Part shown: piece by piece, positions 24,104-32,918 of the stretch
Layout: every line of letters begins with the position of its first letter
Position numbering within the stretch: the stretch's first letter is position 1
Notes under the pieces: model-generated
Databases searched by the model: none
What the model saw: the letters and a program-made list of their open reading frames with translations, nothing else
What the model was told of the DNA's origin: nothing
Program-made: the position numbers and the translations under genes
NCBI RefSeq assembly: GCF_008042045.1
Contig: NZ_RDBP01000030.1
Location: 1 to 64,000, forward strand
Direction of reading: 5' to 3'
DNA from: Streptomyces sp. T39
GTDB taxonomy: Bacteria; Actinomycetota; Actinomycetes; Streptomycetales; Streptomycetaceae
DNA length: 64,000 bases

Positions 24104-24130
24104 GGCGATCGCCTCCGGCGGAGCCGGCCC

Positions 24131-24190
24131 GTGCACCGACTGGTGCACTCGGCCGTTTTCATGATGCTGCCGACGCGCACGGAGGGTCAA
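24131..24190 (-). promoter_or_regulatory. Promoter and palindrome upstream of the GT2 gene
   Basis: On the minus strand TTGACC (24190-24185) and CATCAT (24166-24161), 18 bases apart, could form a promoter. Downstream of it GTGCACC and GGTGCAC flank four bases at 24131-24148, a possible repressor site or leader hairpin in front of the TTG start. Confidence 0.35.
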
Positions 24191-24253
24191 GCGGGCCGGG
24201 TCCCGCCCGCGCCGAGCGGCGCGGAGGGTGTCGACAGGACTAGAATTCCGGCT

Positions 24254-26086
24254 ATGGCCGGGCGAATCGAGGACTACGCCCTCATTGGTGACCGGGAGAC
24301 AGCCGCCCTCGTCGGCGCCGACGGGTCGATCGACTGGATGTGCGCGCCCCGCTTCGATTCCCCCGCCTGCTTCGCCGCCCTCCTCGGCGACGAGGAGAAC
24401 GGTCACTGGTGGATCGGGCCCCCCGACCGCCGGCGGTGCACCCGCCGCGCCTACCGCGGCGACACCCTCGTCCTCGACACCGTGTGGGAGACCACCGCGG
24501 GTGCGGTGCGGCTGACCGACTTCATGCCCTCACGCGGCTCCGGCCCCCTGGTCGTGCGCATCGTCGAAGGACTGTCCGGCCGCGTCGAGATGGGCAGCGA
24601 ACTGCGGCTGCGCTTCGACAACGGGCGGATCGTGCCGTGGACCTGGAGCGCGGACGCCCGGACGGCGGCGGCCGTCGCCGGCCCCGACTCCGCGTTCCTC
24701 CGCACCGACCGGACCCTCGGCACGGACGTGGGCAGACGCTGCACCTCGACGCGGTTCACCGTGGCGGCCGGGACGCGGATCGCCTTCGTCCTCGGCTGGA
24801 GTCCCTCGCACATCCCGCCGGACATGACGACGGACCCCGCCGAGGCCCTGGAGCAGACCCTGGCGTTCTGGACCGGATGGGCCGCGAACTGCCGCTACCG
24901 CGGGCCCTTCTCCGACGCCGTCATGCGCTCCCTGATCACGCTCAAGGCGCTGACGTACGCCCCCACGGGCGGCATCGTCGCCGCCGTCACCTCGTCCGTC
25001 CCCGAGGACATCGGCGGCGAACGCAACTGGGACTACCGCTTCTGCTGGCTGCGCGACTCGACCTTCACCCTCTCCTGCCTGCTGCGCAGCGGCTACCGTG
25101 AGGAGGCCGTCGCCTGGAAGGACTGGCTGGTCCGGGCGATCGCCGGGGAACCGGCCGACCTGCAGCCGCTGTACGGCGTCGGCGGCCAGCGCCGGCTCGT
25201 CGAGAGCAGCGCCGAATGGCTCGCCGGCTACGAGGGCTCGCAGCCGGTGCGCTTCGGCAACGCCGCCGTCGGACAGCTCCAGCTGGACGTGTACGGAGAA
25301 GTCGTCAACACCGTCTACTCGGCGATGCGCGCCGACGTGCCCATCGACCCGCACGTCTGGTCCCTGCTCGCCTCCTTCATGGACTACCTGGGCAGGCACT
25401 GGACCGAACCCGACGCCGGGTTCTGGGAAGTGCGCGGCCCGCGACGCCACTTCGTCCACTCCAAGGTGATGTCCTGGGTCGCGGCCGACCGCGCCCTGCG
25501 GATGGCCCGCGTCGCCGGCCTGCGCGGATCGGCGGAACGCTGGCGGGCGATGCGCCGGGACATCGCCGAGGAGGTCTGCCGGCTCGGCTGGGACGACGAG
25601 CGCAACACCTTCGTGCAGTACTACGGCACCCGCCACGTCGACGCCTCCGCACTCCTCCTGCCGCGCCTCGGCTTCCTGCGCCCCGACGACCCCCGGCTGA
25701 TGGGCACCATCGAGGCCGTGCGCAGGCTCGGCGACGACGGCTTCCTGCGCCGCTACTCGACCGGCGGCGACGGGGTGCACGACGTGGACGGCCTCACCGG
25801 CGGCGAAGGCACCTTCCTCGCCTGCTCGTTCTGGTTCGCGGACGCCCTCGCGCTCACCGGCCGGCGGCACGAGGCGCGCGACGTCTTCGAACGCGTGCTG
25901 GACGTCCGCAACGACGTGGGACTGCTCGCGGAGGAGTGGGACCCGGCGGTCCGCCGGCAACTCGGCAACACCCCGCAGGCGTTCAGCCACGTCGCCCTGG
26001 TCAACGCGGCCTTCGCGCTGCACGGGACCAGGGAGAACGGGCGGCGCCGCGGAGCCCCGCGCCGTCCGGCCGGGGCGCACGCATGA
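24254..26086 (+). CDS. GH15 family glycoside hydrolase (glucoamylase/trehalase-like)
   Basis: The 610-aa protein has the standard architecture: an N-terminal beta domain (IEDYALIGDRETAALVGADG, then SIDWMCAPRFDSPACFAALL) and an (alpha/alpha)6 barrel with GGERNWDYRFCWLRDSTFTL, a central catalytic region. GGEGTFLACSFWFADALAL and GLLAEEWDP hold the second acid. In actinobacteria this family includes trehalases and glucoamylase-like enzymes. No signal peptide, so it acts inside the cell. No Shine-Dalgarno is seen; TAGAAT at 24241-24246 is an excellent -10 placed so that transcription would begin at or beside the ATG, suggesting a leaderless message. Followed by a DUF3048 gene on the same strand. 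Confidence 0.93.
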   Translation: MAGRIEDYALIGDRETAALVGADGSIDWMCAPRFDSPACFAALLGDEENGHWWIGPPDRRRCTRRAYRGDTLVLDTVWETTAGAVRLTDFMPSRGSGPLVVRIVEGLSGRVEMGSELRLRFDNGRIVPWTWSADARTAAAVAGPDSAFLRTDRTLGTDVGRRCTSTRFTVAAGTRIAFVLGWSPSHIPPDMTTDPAEALEQTLAFWTGWAANCRYRGPFSDAVMRSLITLKALTYAPTGGIVAAVTSSVPEDIGGERNWDYRFCWLRDSTFTLSCLLRSGYREEAVAWKDWLVRAIAGEPADLQPLYGVGGQRRLVESSAEWLAGYEGSQPVRFGNAAVGQLQLDVYGEVVNTVYSAMRADVPIDPHVWSLLASFMDYLGRHWTEPDAGFWEVRGPRRHFVHSKVMSWVAADRALRMARVAGLRGSAERWRAMRRDIAEEVCRLGWDDERNTFVQYYGTRHVDASALLLPRLGFLRPDDPRLMGTIEAVRRLGDDGFLRRYSTGGDGVHDVDGLTGGEGTFLACSFWFADALALTGRRHEARDVFERVLDVRNDVGLLAEEWDPAVRRQLGNTPQAFSHVALVNAAFALHGTRENGRRRGAPRRPAGAHA

Positions 26087-26162
26087 CCTGCCGCGTGCCG
26101 GGCCGCCGCACGCGGCCACAGCCGCACATCCCCAGGCAATCCCCGAGAGACAGGAGACCCCC

Positions 26163-27146
26163 ATGGGCAGACGGGGCGTACGACAGCGGGGACGCGGCGC
26201 CGCCGCGGCCGCCGCGTTCACGGCCACGGCCCTCGCACTGGGGCTGGTGGCCGGATGCTCCGGCGGCGCTCCTTCCCCCACGCCGTCCGGCGAGCAGGAC
26301 ACCTCGTACTTCACCGGCCTGCCCGCACGCCAGGGCCCGGTGCTCGCCGTCAAGATCGACAACGTCCGCCCCGCCCGCCCCCACACCGGACTAGGCCAGG
26401 CCGACCTCGTCTACGTCGAACAGGTCGAGGCGGGCCTGACCCGGCTCCTCGCGGTCTTCTCCTCCCGGCTGCCGCCCCGTGTCGGCCCGGTGCGCAGCGC
26501 CCGCGAATCGGACCTCGAACTGCTGCGGCAGTTCGACCGCCCGGCCCTCGCCTACTCCGGCGCGCAGTCCGCGCTGCGCCCGCTGATCGACGCCGCACCC
26601 CTGGAAGCGGTGCCGCCCGGCCGGGCGCCGCGCGCGTACGAGCGCTCCGGCGACCGGCCCGCGCCGCACAACCTCTATCTGCGCCCCGAACGCGCCCTGG
26701 CCGCGGCGGGCGACGCCGGCGACTCCTCCGACATCGGCTTCCGCTTCGGCCCCGCGCCCGCGGAGGGCCGCCCCGCCGCCGCGCACACCGTGCGCTACCC
26801 GGCCGCCCGCTACACCTTCACCTGGTCCGCGGCCGACAAGGGCTGGCGCGTCGCCATGGACGGCACGGCGGCGGCCACCACCGACGGCGGACCGCTCGCC
26901 CCGGCCACCGTGGTCGTGCAGTACACGACGATCCGCCCCTCCGAATTCGGCGACCGCTTCGGCGGCGTCACGCCCTACACGCAGACGGTCGGCTCCGGCC
27001 GGGCCCTGGTGCTGCGCGACGGCCGCGCCGTCGACACCCGCTGGGAACGGCGGACGGCGACGGGGGACACGTCCTTCACCACCGCGCAGGGCGAGCGGAT
27101 GACCTTCGCCCGCGGCCAGGTCTGGATCGTGCTCGCCCCGGGGTGA
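26163..27146 (+). CDS. DUF3048 (YerB-like) lipoprotein
   Basis: The 327-aa protein has a Tat-like twin-arginine start (GRRGVRQRGRG) and a lipobox in LALGLVAGCSGG. Two DUF3048 parts follow: TGLPARQGPVLAVKIDNVRP with GLGQADLVYVEQVEAGLTRL and VGPVRSARESDLELLRQFDR, then a C-terminal domain (VVVQYTTIRPSEFGDRFGGV and FTTAQGERMTFARGQVWIVL). Lipoproteins of this family are anchored on the outer face of the membrane; their function is not established. ATG 26163 lies at the start of the signal peptide, after CAGGAG. Same strand as the GH15 and PP2C genes. Confidence 0.92.
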   Translation: MGRRGVRQRGRGAAAAAAFTATALALGLVAGCSGGAPSPTPSGEQDTSYFTGLPARQGPVLAVKIDNVRPARPHTGLGQADLVYVEQVEAGLTRLLAVFSSRLPPRVGPVRSARESDLELLRQFDRPALAYSGAQSALRPLIDAAPLEAVPPGRAPRAYERSGDRPAPHNLYLRPERALAAAGDAGDSSDIGFRFGPAPAEGRPAAAHTVRYPAARYTFTWSAADKGWRVAMDGTAAATTDGGPLAPATVVVQYTTIRPSEFGDRFGGVTPYTQTVGSGRALVLRDGRAVDTRWERRTATGDTSFTTAQGERMTFARGQVWIVLAPG

Positions 27147-27231
27147 CCCGCCGACGGCCACGTCGCGGCCCGCCGTGCGGCCGGGGCGCCGATGTGATGA
27201 CGTCGGAAGAAGGCGGCGCAGGGAGGTGGCC

Positions 27232-28482
27232 TTGTTCCGGATGCACGGGCGGCGCGACCGCGCGCGGGCCCGCCTGCGGGCGGCCGAGCGCGCGCTGGAC
27301 GCCATCGGCACCACGCTCGACGAGCGGCAGCTGTGCGAGGAGCTCGCCGGCTTCCTCTGCCCCGGCCTGTGCGACGCCGCCGCCGTCGACGTCCTGCCCG
27401 GCGACGACGCCACCGGCACCGGGGCCGCCGCCGAAGCGGCCACCGCGACGGGAACCCGCGCCCCCGGACTTCCCGGTGCCGCGCAGGCCCTGGCGCGCGC
27501 CACCGCACAGGGCCGCACGGAACTGCTCGACGCCGAGGGCGCGCGTCCCGCACACGGACGGCTTTTGGACGGCCGCGCGCCCACCGTGCTGCGCGTCCCG
27601 ATGATCGCCCACGGCCGGGTGCACGGGGTGCTGGTCGCCGCCCGCGCGGGCAAGGCCTTCACCGGGGACGAGACCGAGACCCTCCGCTACGCGGCGCATC
27701 TGACGGCCCTGCTGATCGGCCACGCCCGCTCCCACGCCGCCGCACGCGGCACCGCGCTCAACCTCCAGCGCGCCCTGCTGGCCGAGCCCGGCAGACCGCA
27801 CCCCAACCTGGAGATCGCCACCCGCTACCTGCCCTCCGGGCGCAGCAACCTCGTCGGCGGCGACTGGTTCGAGACGGTCCGTCTGCACTACGGGCGCACC
27901 CTGCTCGTGGTGGGCGACGTGATGGGCCACGGCCTCGACGCGGCCGTCGACATGAACGCCTACCGGTCGGCGCTGCGCTACGTGGCCTCTGCGGACCTGC
28001 CGCCGCACCGCGTGCTGCGGCACCTCGACGCCACCGTGTCCGCCATGGCGGACCGCCGGCCGGCCACCTGTCTCCTCGTACGGGTGGACCCGGCGCGAGG
28101 GACGGCGACCTTCGCCGGCGCCGGCCATCTGCCGCCCGTCCTGTTCACCGCCGACGGCGAAGCCGAGCTGGTGCCGGTACCGGTGGGGCCGCCGCTCGGC
28201 ACCGGCGCCGGCGGGTACGAGCCCCTCACCCGCGCGCTCACCGGCACCGAGACGCTGCTGCTGTTCACGGACGGTCTCGTGGAGCGCAGGAACGAGGACA
28301 TCGACGTCTCCCTCGCACGCGTCACCGGACGCTGGGCCGTCCCCGGCATCGGCGCGGAGGAACTCGTGGACGCCGTCCTCGCGCGGTGCGACGCCGAGCA
28401 CGCAGAGGACGACGTCGCCGTGCTCGCCGCCCGGGTCCGCCGGCGAGCCGCCGGCGGTCCGGCCTGCGCGGGCGCGCACTGA
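27232..28482 (+). CDS. GAF-PP2C (SpoIIE/RsbU-type) serine phosphatase
   Basis: The protein is about 416 aa, with an N-terminal helix, a GAF-like sensor domain (about 20-170) and a C-terminal PP2C phosphatase: IATRYLPSGRSNLVGGDWFE, LLVVGDVMGHGLDAAVDMNA, TFAGAGHLPPVLF, ETLLLFTDGLVERRNEDID and DDVAVLAARV. The metal-binding Asp residues (GGDWF, GDVMGHG, TDGL, DDVAV) are all present. Such enzymes dephosphorylate anti-anti-sigma factors. TTG 27232 is preferred because GGGAGG lies five bases upstream; ATG 27241 and GTG 27226 are alternatives. No sigma-factor partner is adjacent. Confidence 0.92.
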   Translation: MFRMHGRRDRARARLRAAERALDAIGTTLDERQLCEELAGFLCPGLCDAAAVDVLPGDDATGTGAAAEAATATGTRAPGLPGAAQALARATAQGRTELLDAEGARPAHGRLLDGRAPTVLRVPMIAHGRVHGVLVAARAGKAFTGDETETLRYAAHLTALLIGHARSHAAARGTALNLQRALLAEPGRPHPNLEIATRYLPSGRSNLVGGDWFETVRLHYGRTLLVVGDVMGHGLDAAVDMNAYRSALRYVASADLPPHRVLRHLDATVSAMADRRPATCLLVRVDPARGTATFAGAGHLPPVLFTADGEAELVPVPVGPPLGTGAGGYEPLTRALTGTETLLLFTDGLVERRNEDIDVSLARVTGRWAVPGIGAEELVDAVLARCDAEHAEDDVAVLAARVRRRAAGGPACAGAH

Positions 28483-28547
28483 GCCACCGGCCGCGGTATC
28501 GGCGTCCGCCGCCGGGCCGGGGACCGCCGTGCCATCCACCCGTCCCC

Positions 28548-28615
28548 CTAAGCCCGGCGCACGGACGGCAGGAGGAGCAGGAGGCACGTCACCGCCACGC
28601 CGATCACCGTGCCGC
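28548..28615 (-). pseudogene. C-terminal remnant of a membrane protein joined to the truncated P450
   Basis: Directly after the P450 homology ends, another frame reads GTVIGVAVTCLLLLLPSVRR A-stop. This looks like the last transmembrane helix and basic tail of a transporter. It suggests a deletion joined the 5' part of the P450 gene to the 3' end of a membrane protein gene. The left border is approximate. Confidence 0.4.
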
Positions 28616-29419
28616 CCGGCAGCACAGCGCCCCGGGGTCCTCCAGCAGGGCCTGCACCGTGTTGGTGACGGCGTTGATGCTCGTCTCGTGACCGGCGATC
28701 AGGATGAGGAACAGGGTCTCCACCAGCTCCTGCTCGCTCAGCCGGTCCTCGTCGTCCTTGGCCTGGATCAGGGCCGTGGTCAGATCGTCCCCGGGCGCTG
28801 CGCGTTTGGCGCGGATCAGTGCGCCGAGGGAGGTGTGAATGGCCCCCACCACCTCCTGGATGTCGACGCCGTCGCCCGGGGCGCGGGGGGTGACCAGTTG
28901 TTCGAAGCGGTGGCGCAGCTCCGACACCGCCGTGTCGGGCACACCGAGCAGCTCGCAGACCACCCGCACCGGCAGCGGCCACGCGTAGCTCTCCCGCAGA
29001 TCGATCACCCCGCCGTCGACGCGGTCGGCCGCGTCCAGCAGTTCCCGCGCGATCTCCGCCACCCGCGGACGCATCGCCTCGATCGGCGCCCGGGTGAACG
29101 CGGCACTCGCCAGGCCCCGGAGTCTTCGGTGGTCCTCACCCCCCTGATGGAGCATCGCCGCGCCGCGTACCACGGCGATCAGCTCCCAGTCGTCCGGTAT
29201 CCGCCCCTCCACCAGATCGGGCCAGTGGGCCGCGTCCTTGGTGAGGTCCTCATGGGCCAGCACCCGCTGCGCCGTCACCAGATCGGTCGCCGACCAGGCG
29301 GCCACCCTGCCCGGCAGCTCGACCGCGACCAACGGTCCGAGTGCGCGCAACTCCCGCGCCTGGCTGACCGGATCGGCCTGCGGGTCGAGCACGTACGGCT
29401 TGCGACGCTTGAGTTCCAC
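28604..29419 (-). pseudogene. Cytochrome P450, truncated before the heme-binding region
   Basis: The 271-aa product has the first two thirds of a bacterial P450: LDPQADPVSQARELRALGPL, C-helix HRRLRGLASAAFTRAPIEAM and the I-helix oxygen-activation motif LIAGHETSINAV. It ends at EDPGALCCRAAR. The K-helix ExxR and the FxxGxHxCxG heme-ligand loop are missing (normal length about 400 aa), so it cannot bind heme. No homologous continuation is found in any frame before the PP2C gene. GTG at 29419 follows GGAG. Either a decayed gene or one side of a rearrangement. Confidence 0.88.
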
Positions 29420-29497
29420 GAATGCTCCATGGCTAGAAGTAGACTTTTCCGGCGCAGCGTAATCAGGCCACGGCGGTGATCACAGAGGCCACCGACC

Positions 29498-29515
29498 CCT
29501 GTCGACGCAGACAGG
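29498..29515. promoter_or_regulatory. Short inverted repeat between the P450 remnant and the NADH dehydrogenase
   Basis: CCTGTC and GACAGG flank six bases in the 290-base divergent gap. It may be an operator or simple hairpin; the rest of the gap holds no gene I can support. Confidence 0.25.
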
Positions 29516-29708
29516 TGGTGCCGGGCGGGCATGGCGGCGCCCGCAGCGGGCACCCGGGCGACTGGGCAGGCAGCGTCGCGTCTGCTGGCGGAGAATCATC
29601 GTGCTGGCGGCTCGCCCCACGCCCCGCCCCACGGCCCCCGCCGCCGGGACAGGGGAGACACCGCAGCCGGCGAGGAGACCTCACCGTCGCAGAAGGGACA
29701 CAGAAACC

Positions 29709-31070
29709 GTGGCACGACCGACGATTCTCGTGGTGGGCGCCGGCTTCGCCGGCGTCGAGTGCGTACGCCGCCTGGAGCGCGAACTGTCTCCAGGGGAAGC
29801 CGAGATCCTCCTGGTGACGCCGTTCTCCTACCAGCTCTATCTGCCGCTGCTGCCCCAGGTCGCGGCCGGCGTGCTGACACCCCAGTCGGTCGCCCTGTCC
29901 CTGCGGCGCAGCACCCGCCACCGCACGCGCATCGTCCCCGGCGGCGCCATCGGCATCGACACGGCCGCCAAGGCGGTCGTCGTCCGCAAGATCACGGGGG
30001 AGACCGTCGTCCAGCGCTACGACCATCTGGTCCTCGCGCCCGGCAGCATCACCCGGACCTTCGACATCCCCGGACTGGTCGAACACGCGCGCGGGATGAA
30101 GACGCTCGCCGAGGCCGCCTACATCCGCGACCACGTCATCGCCCAGCTCGACATCGCGGACGCCAGCCACGACGAGGCCGAGCGGGCCTCCCGGCTCCAG
30201 TTCGTGGTCGTCGGCGGCGGCTATGCGGGGACCGAGACCGCGGCCTGCCTCCAGCGCCTCACCAGTGCGGCCGTCAAGCGCTACCCGCGGCTCGACCCCC
30301 GCCAGATCAAGTGGCACCTGATCGACATCGCCCCGAAGCTGATGCCCGAACTCGGCGACCGGCTCGGCGCCGTCGCCCTCGACATCCTGCACCGCCGCGG
30401 CATCGAGGTCTCGCTCGGCGTCTCCGTCGCACGGGCCGGCGCGGAGACCGTCACCTTCACCGACGGCCGCGAGCTGCCCTGCCGCACGCTCATCTGGACG
30501 GCCGGCGTCGCGGCCAGCCCGCTGATGGCCACCCTCGGCACCGAGACGGTCAAGGGCCGGCTGCTCGTACGGCCCGACATGACCGTCCCTGGCGCGGACG
30601 GCGTCTTCGCGCTCGGCGACGCGGCGGCCGTGCCCGACCTGGCGAAGGGCGACGGCGCCGTCTGCCCGCCCACCGCCCAGCACGCCATGCGCCAGGGCCG
30701 CAAGGTCGCCGCCAACGTCATCGCCTCCCTGCGGGGCGCGCCGCTGACGCCCTACGTGCACAAGGACCTGGGGCTCGTCGTCGACCTGGGCGGCAAGGAC
30801 GCCGTCTCCAAGCCGCTCGGCATCGAACTGCGCGGCCTGCCCGCGCAGGCGGTCGCGCGCGGCTACCACTGGGGCGCCGTGCGCACCGGCGTCGCCAAGA
30901 CGCGCGTGCTCACCAACTGGCTGCTCAACGCGGTCGCCGGGGACGACTTCGTGCGCACCGGCTTCCTGGCCCGCAAGCCGGGGACGCTGCGGGACTTCGA
31001 GTACACCGACGCGTACCTCAGCGACGACCAGGTCCGCGAGCACACCGCGGCGCTGCGCGCCGGGATCTGA
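29709..31070 (+). CDS. Type II NADH dehydrogenase (NAD(P)/FAD oxidoreductase)
   Basis: The 453-aa protein has the two Rossmann motifs of NDH-2: TILVVGAGFAGVECVRRLER for FAD and LQFVVVGGGYAGTETAACLQ for NADH. It also has the FAD motif GVFALGDAAAVPD, the quinone-side motif AQHAMRQGRKVAANV and TLIWTAGVAASP. The enzyme oxidises NADH and reduces menaquinone without pumping protons, at the inner face of the membrane; the amphipathic C-terminus fits membrane association. GTG 29709 was chosen because the Rossmann fold begins right after; AAGGGA lies about 11 bases upstream. Single gene, ended by a strong terminator. Confidence 0.9.
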   Translation: MARPTILVVGAGFAGVECVRRLERELSPGEAEILLVTPFSYQLYLPLLPQVAAGVLTPQSVALSLRRSTRHRTRIVPGGAIGIDTAAKAVVVRKITGETVVQRYDHLVLAPGSITRTFDIPGLVEHARGMKTLAEAAYIRDHVIAQLDIADASHDEAERASRLQFVVVGGGYAGTETAACLQRLTSAAVKRYPRLDPRQIKWHLIDIAPKLMPELGDRLGAVALDILHRRGIEVSLGVSVARAGAETVTFTDGRELPCRTLIWTAGVAASPLMATLGTETVKGRLLVRPDMTVPGADGVFALGDAAAVPDLAKGDGAVCPPTAQHAMRQGRKVAANVIASLRGAPLTPYVHKDLGLVVDLGGKDAVSKPLGIELRGLPAQAVARGYHWGAVRTGVAKTRVLTNWLLNAVAGDDFVRTGFLARKPGTLRDFEYTDAYLSDDQVREHTAALRAGI

Positions 31071-31078
31071 CATCCCGT

Positions 31079-31106
31079 CGGGACGGGCGCCGCCGCGCCC
31101 GTCCCG
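31079..31106. terminator. Bidirectional terminator
   Basis: A perfect 12-bp stem (CGGGACGGGCGC with GCGCCCGTCCCG, loop CGCC) lies between the convergent NADH dehydrogenase and serpin genes. Confidence 0.8.
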
Positions 31107-31120
31107 GGTCCGCCGTGCGG

Positions 31121-32320
31121 TCAGGCGCCGGGCCCGGACGACGGGGCGTACGGCGTGGGGCGGGCCACCCACCCGGCCGACAGCACCAGCGACGACGCGC
31201 GGTGCACCGTCAGGAACCCGAACGGACGGTCGTAGACGGCCTCCACCCGCCGGACCACATGCCGTGCCGCCCGGGGACCTCGGCCCGTCCGGGTGCCGAC
31301 GGCCGACACCGAGGCCGTCTCGAATCCCTCGGCGTCGAACACCGCCATCGCCGACTGCGCCGCGGCGCCGAGCACCGGCGGCCGCGGGCCGATCCCCGGA
31401 AAGCGGCCGCCGCCCAAGGCTGCCGACAGCCCCGCCGGCGCGTCCCGCTTCAGCAGGTCGTGGTCCGAGCGCAGCCGGAACGGGCTGACCAGCGCGTGCA
31501 GTTGCGGGTTCGGACCGGTGCTGGGAGCGGTGGCGACGACCACACCGGGGCCGGCGTCACCGATCGGCAGCCGGTCGGCCGGCACGGCGGCGCACCGGCC
31601 CGACAGCACACCGACACCGCCCTCCAGCACCGCGCCCGGCGCCATGCCCGCGTCGCCCAGCAGCAGATGGACGTCGACCCCGGTGTCGCCCAGCACCCTG
31701 AGCACGGACACCGGTCCCGCGTCCGTCGCCGCCACGCCCAGACCGGCGAGCAGTGAGGTCGTCCTGACGAGCCCGGCCAGGGTGCGCCCCGCCCAGGGGC
31801 CGTCGGACGGACGCAGCCGGCTTTCCCGGAAGCCCTGCAGCCACCGGGTGCGCAGCGCCTGCGCGGCCGCGAGCACCAGCTCCGTCCGCTCGGTGCGGAC
31901 CGGCGGCATCGCCCCGATCATCCCGCCGGTGCGCGCCGAGGCCCAGGCGTCCAGGGCCGCACCGTCCGCCACCGGGTCGCCCGTCAGCCGGCCGAGCACG
32001 TCCGAGGGCAGTCCCGCCACCCACGCGGGCCGCAGCGGCAGTCCTTCGGCCGCCCACAGTCCGGTCGCCGAGCGCATGCCCCGCACATCGGCCAGAGCGG
32101 CCGTCAGTTCCCGTGCCGCGGGGGCCGCGTCGCGGACGGCCATGCCGACGGCGTCCTCCAGAGCGGGCCGGGTCCGTTCGTCGGCGGCGTCGCCGAGGAG
32201 GGCGAGCAGCGGCCACAGCCCGGCCGCCGAGAACACCGTGTCGTCGTCCCCGTCCGCGGCCGCCGCCCAGCGGGCCGTCAGCCCGTTCACCGCACGCACA
32301 GCCCGCTCCGCCGGTCGCAT
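31121..32320 (-). CDS. Serpin family protein
   Basis: The 399-aa protein has the length and order of serpin elements: an N-terminal helix (RAVNGLTARWAAAADGDDDT followed by VFSAAGLWPLLALLGDAA), WASARTGGMIGAMPPV (the NKWVxxxTxGKI-like stretch), a hinge-region counterpart FDAEGFETASVSAVG and the C-terminal strand RPFGFLTVHRASSLVLSAGW. Serpins inhibit serine or cysteine proteases by loop insertion. No signal peptide is visible, so it would act inside. The hinge residues (EGFETASVSAVG) keep the small side chains required for insertion, so it may be inhibitory. ATG at 32320 follows GGAGGGGG. Confidence 0.87.
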   Translation of the reverse strand: MRPAERAVRAVNGLTARWAAAADGDDDTVFSAAGLWPLLALLGDAADERTRPALEDAVGMAVRDAAPAARELTAALADVRGMRSATGLWAAEGLPLRPAWVAGLPSDVLGRLTGDPVADGAALDAWASARTGGMIGAMPPVRTERTELVLAAAQALRTRWLQGFRESRLRPSDGPWAGRTLAGLVRTTSLLAGLGVAATDAGPVSVLRVLGDTGVDVHLLLGDAGMAPGAVLEGGVGVLSGRCAAVPADRLPIGDAGPGVVVATAPSTGPNPQLHALVSPFRLRSDHDLLKRDAPAGLSAALGGGRFPGIGPRPPVLGAAAQSAMAVFDAEGFETASVSAVGTRTGRGPRAARHVVRRVEAVYDRPFGFLTVHRASSLVLSAGWVARPTPYAPSSGPGA

Positions 32321-32509
32321 GGGCGTCCCCCTCCCGTCGCCGCGCGGCCCTCCGGGTGGGGCGCGCGGCAGCACGGTAACCCCCGCGGCCCCGTGCGGCC
32401 CAGAGCATTCCCGGCCGTCGCACGCGCATGACCTGCGCGGACGCCGACCGCCCGCGGTTCGTCGCGCGGAGCCCGTGTCCCCGGCGGCGCCCGCGCAGTT
32501 GAAAAGGGC

Positions 32510-32716
32510 ATGAAGAAGCGCAGCATCCTTGCCGTCATGTCCTTCGCCACCGGCGCGGTGATCGCCGCCGTGAGCCCGCCGCCCGCGGCCCAGGCCGGCA
32601 CCCTCGACGAGGCGTTGAACACCGGGGACGGCCTCAGCCGCCTGGACACCCTCCCGACCGACCCCGCGGGCGACACCACCGCGGTCGCCGGCGACACCGT
32701 CACCGGCCGGGGCTGA
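32510..32716 (+). CDS. Small secreted protein, unknown function
   Basis: The 68-aa protein has a clear signal peptide (MKKRSILAVMSFATGAVIAA ending VSPPPAAQA-G) and a mature acidic part of about 38 residues (TLDEALNTGDGLSRLDTLPT and on). There is no cysteine. AAAGGG directly precedes the ATG. The stop codon lies in the first copy of a 13-base tandem repeat. Divergent from the serpin gene. Function unknown. Confidence 0.6.
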   Translation: MKKRSILAVMSFATGAVIAAVSPPPAAQAGTLDEALNTGDGLSRLDTLPTDPAGDTTAVAGDTVTGRG

Positions 32717-32764
32717 CCGACCGGGCTGACCGACCGGGCCGACCGACCGGGCTGACCGATCGGG
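32713..32764 (+). repeat. Four tandem copies of a 13-base repeat
   Basis: The unit CTGACCGACCGGG occurs four times head to tail, with one change in copy 3 and one in copy 4. The first copy contains the stop codon of the small secreted protein gene. Confidence 0.9.
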
Positions 32765-32870
32765 TGAGCAGGCCGGCGGGGAGCCGAACCCACGGCGGGT
32801 GAGAGCGGGCCGGCGGCGCGCGACACCGCCCCCGGGGTGCACCGAGCCCCCGTTCGGCGGAGCGCAGACG

Positions 32871-32903
32871 GACGCCCCGCCCCCGTGGCGGGGGCGGGGC
32901 GTC
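32871..32903. terminator. Terminator after the Liv operon
   Basis: A perfect 14-bp stem (GACGCCCCGCCCCC with GGGGGCGGGGCGTC, loop GTGGC) lies 16 bases beyond the stop of the substrate-binding protein gene. Confidence 0.85.
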
Positions 32904-32918
32904 CGGGGCGCGCAACCG

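Noticed and set aside
32713-32764. Tandem repeat as a possible CRISPR array
   Set aside because: Units are contiguous 13-mers without spacers and no cas gene is present.
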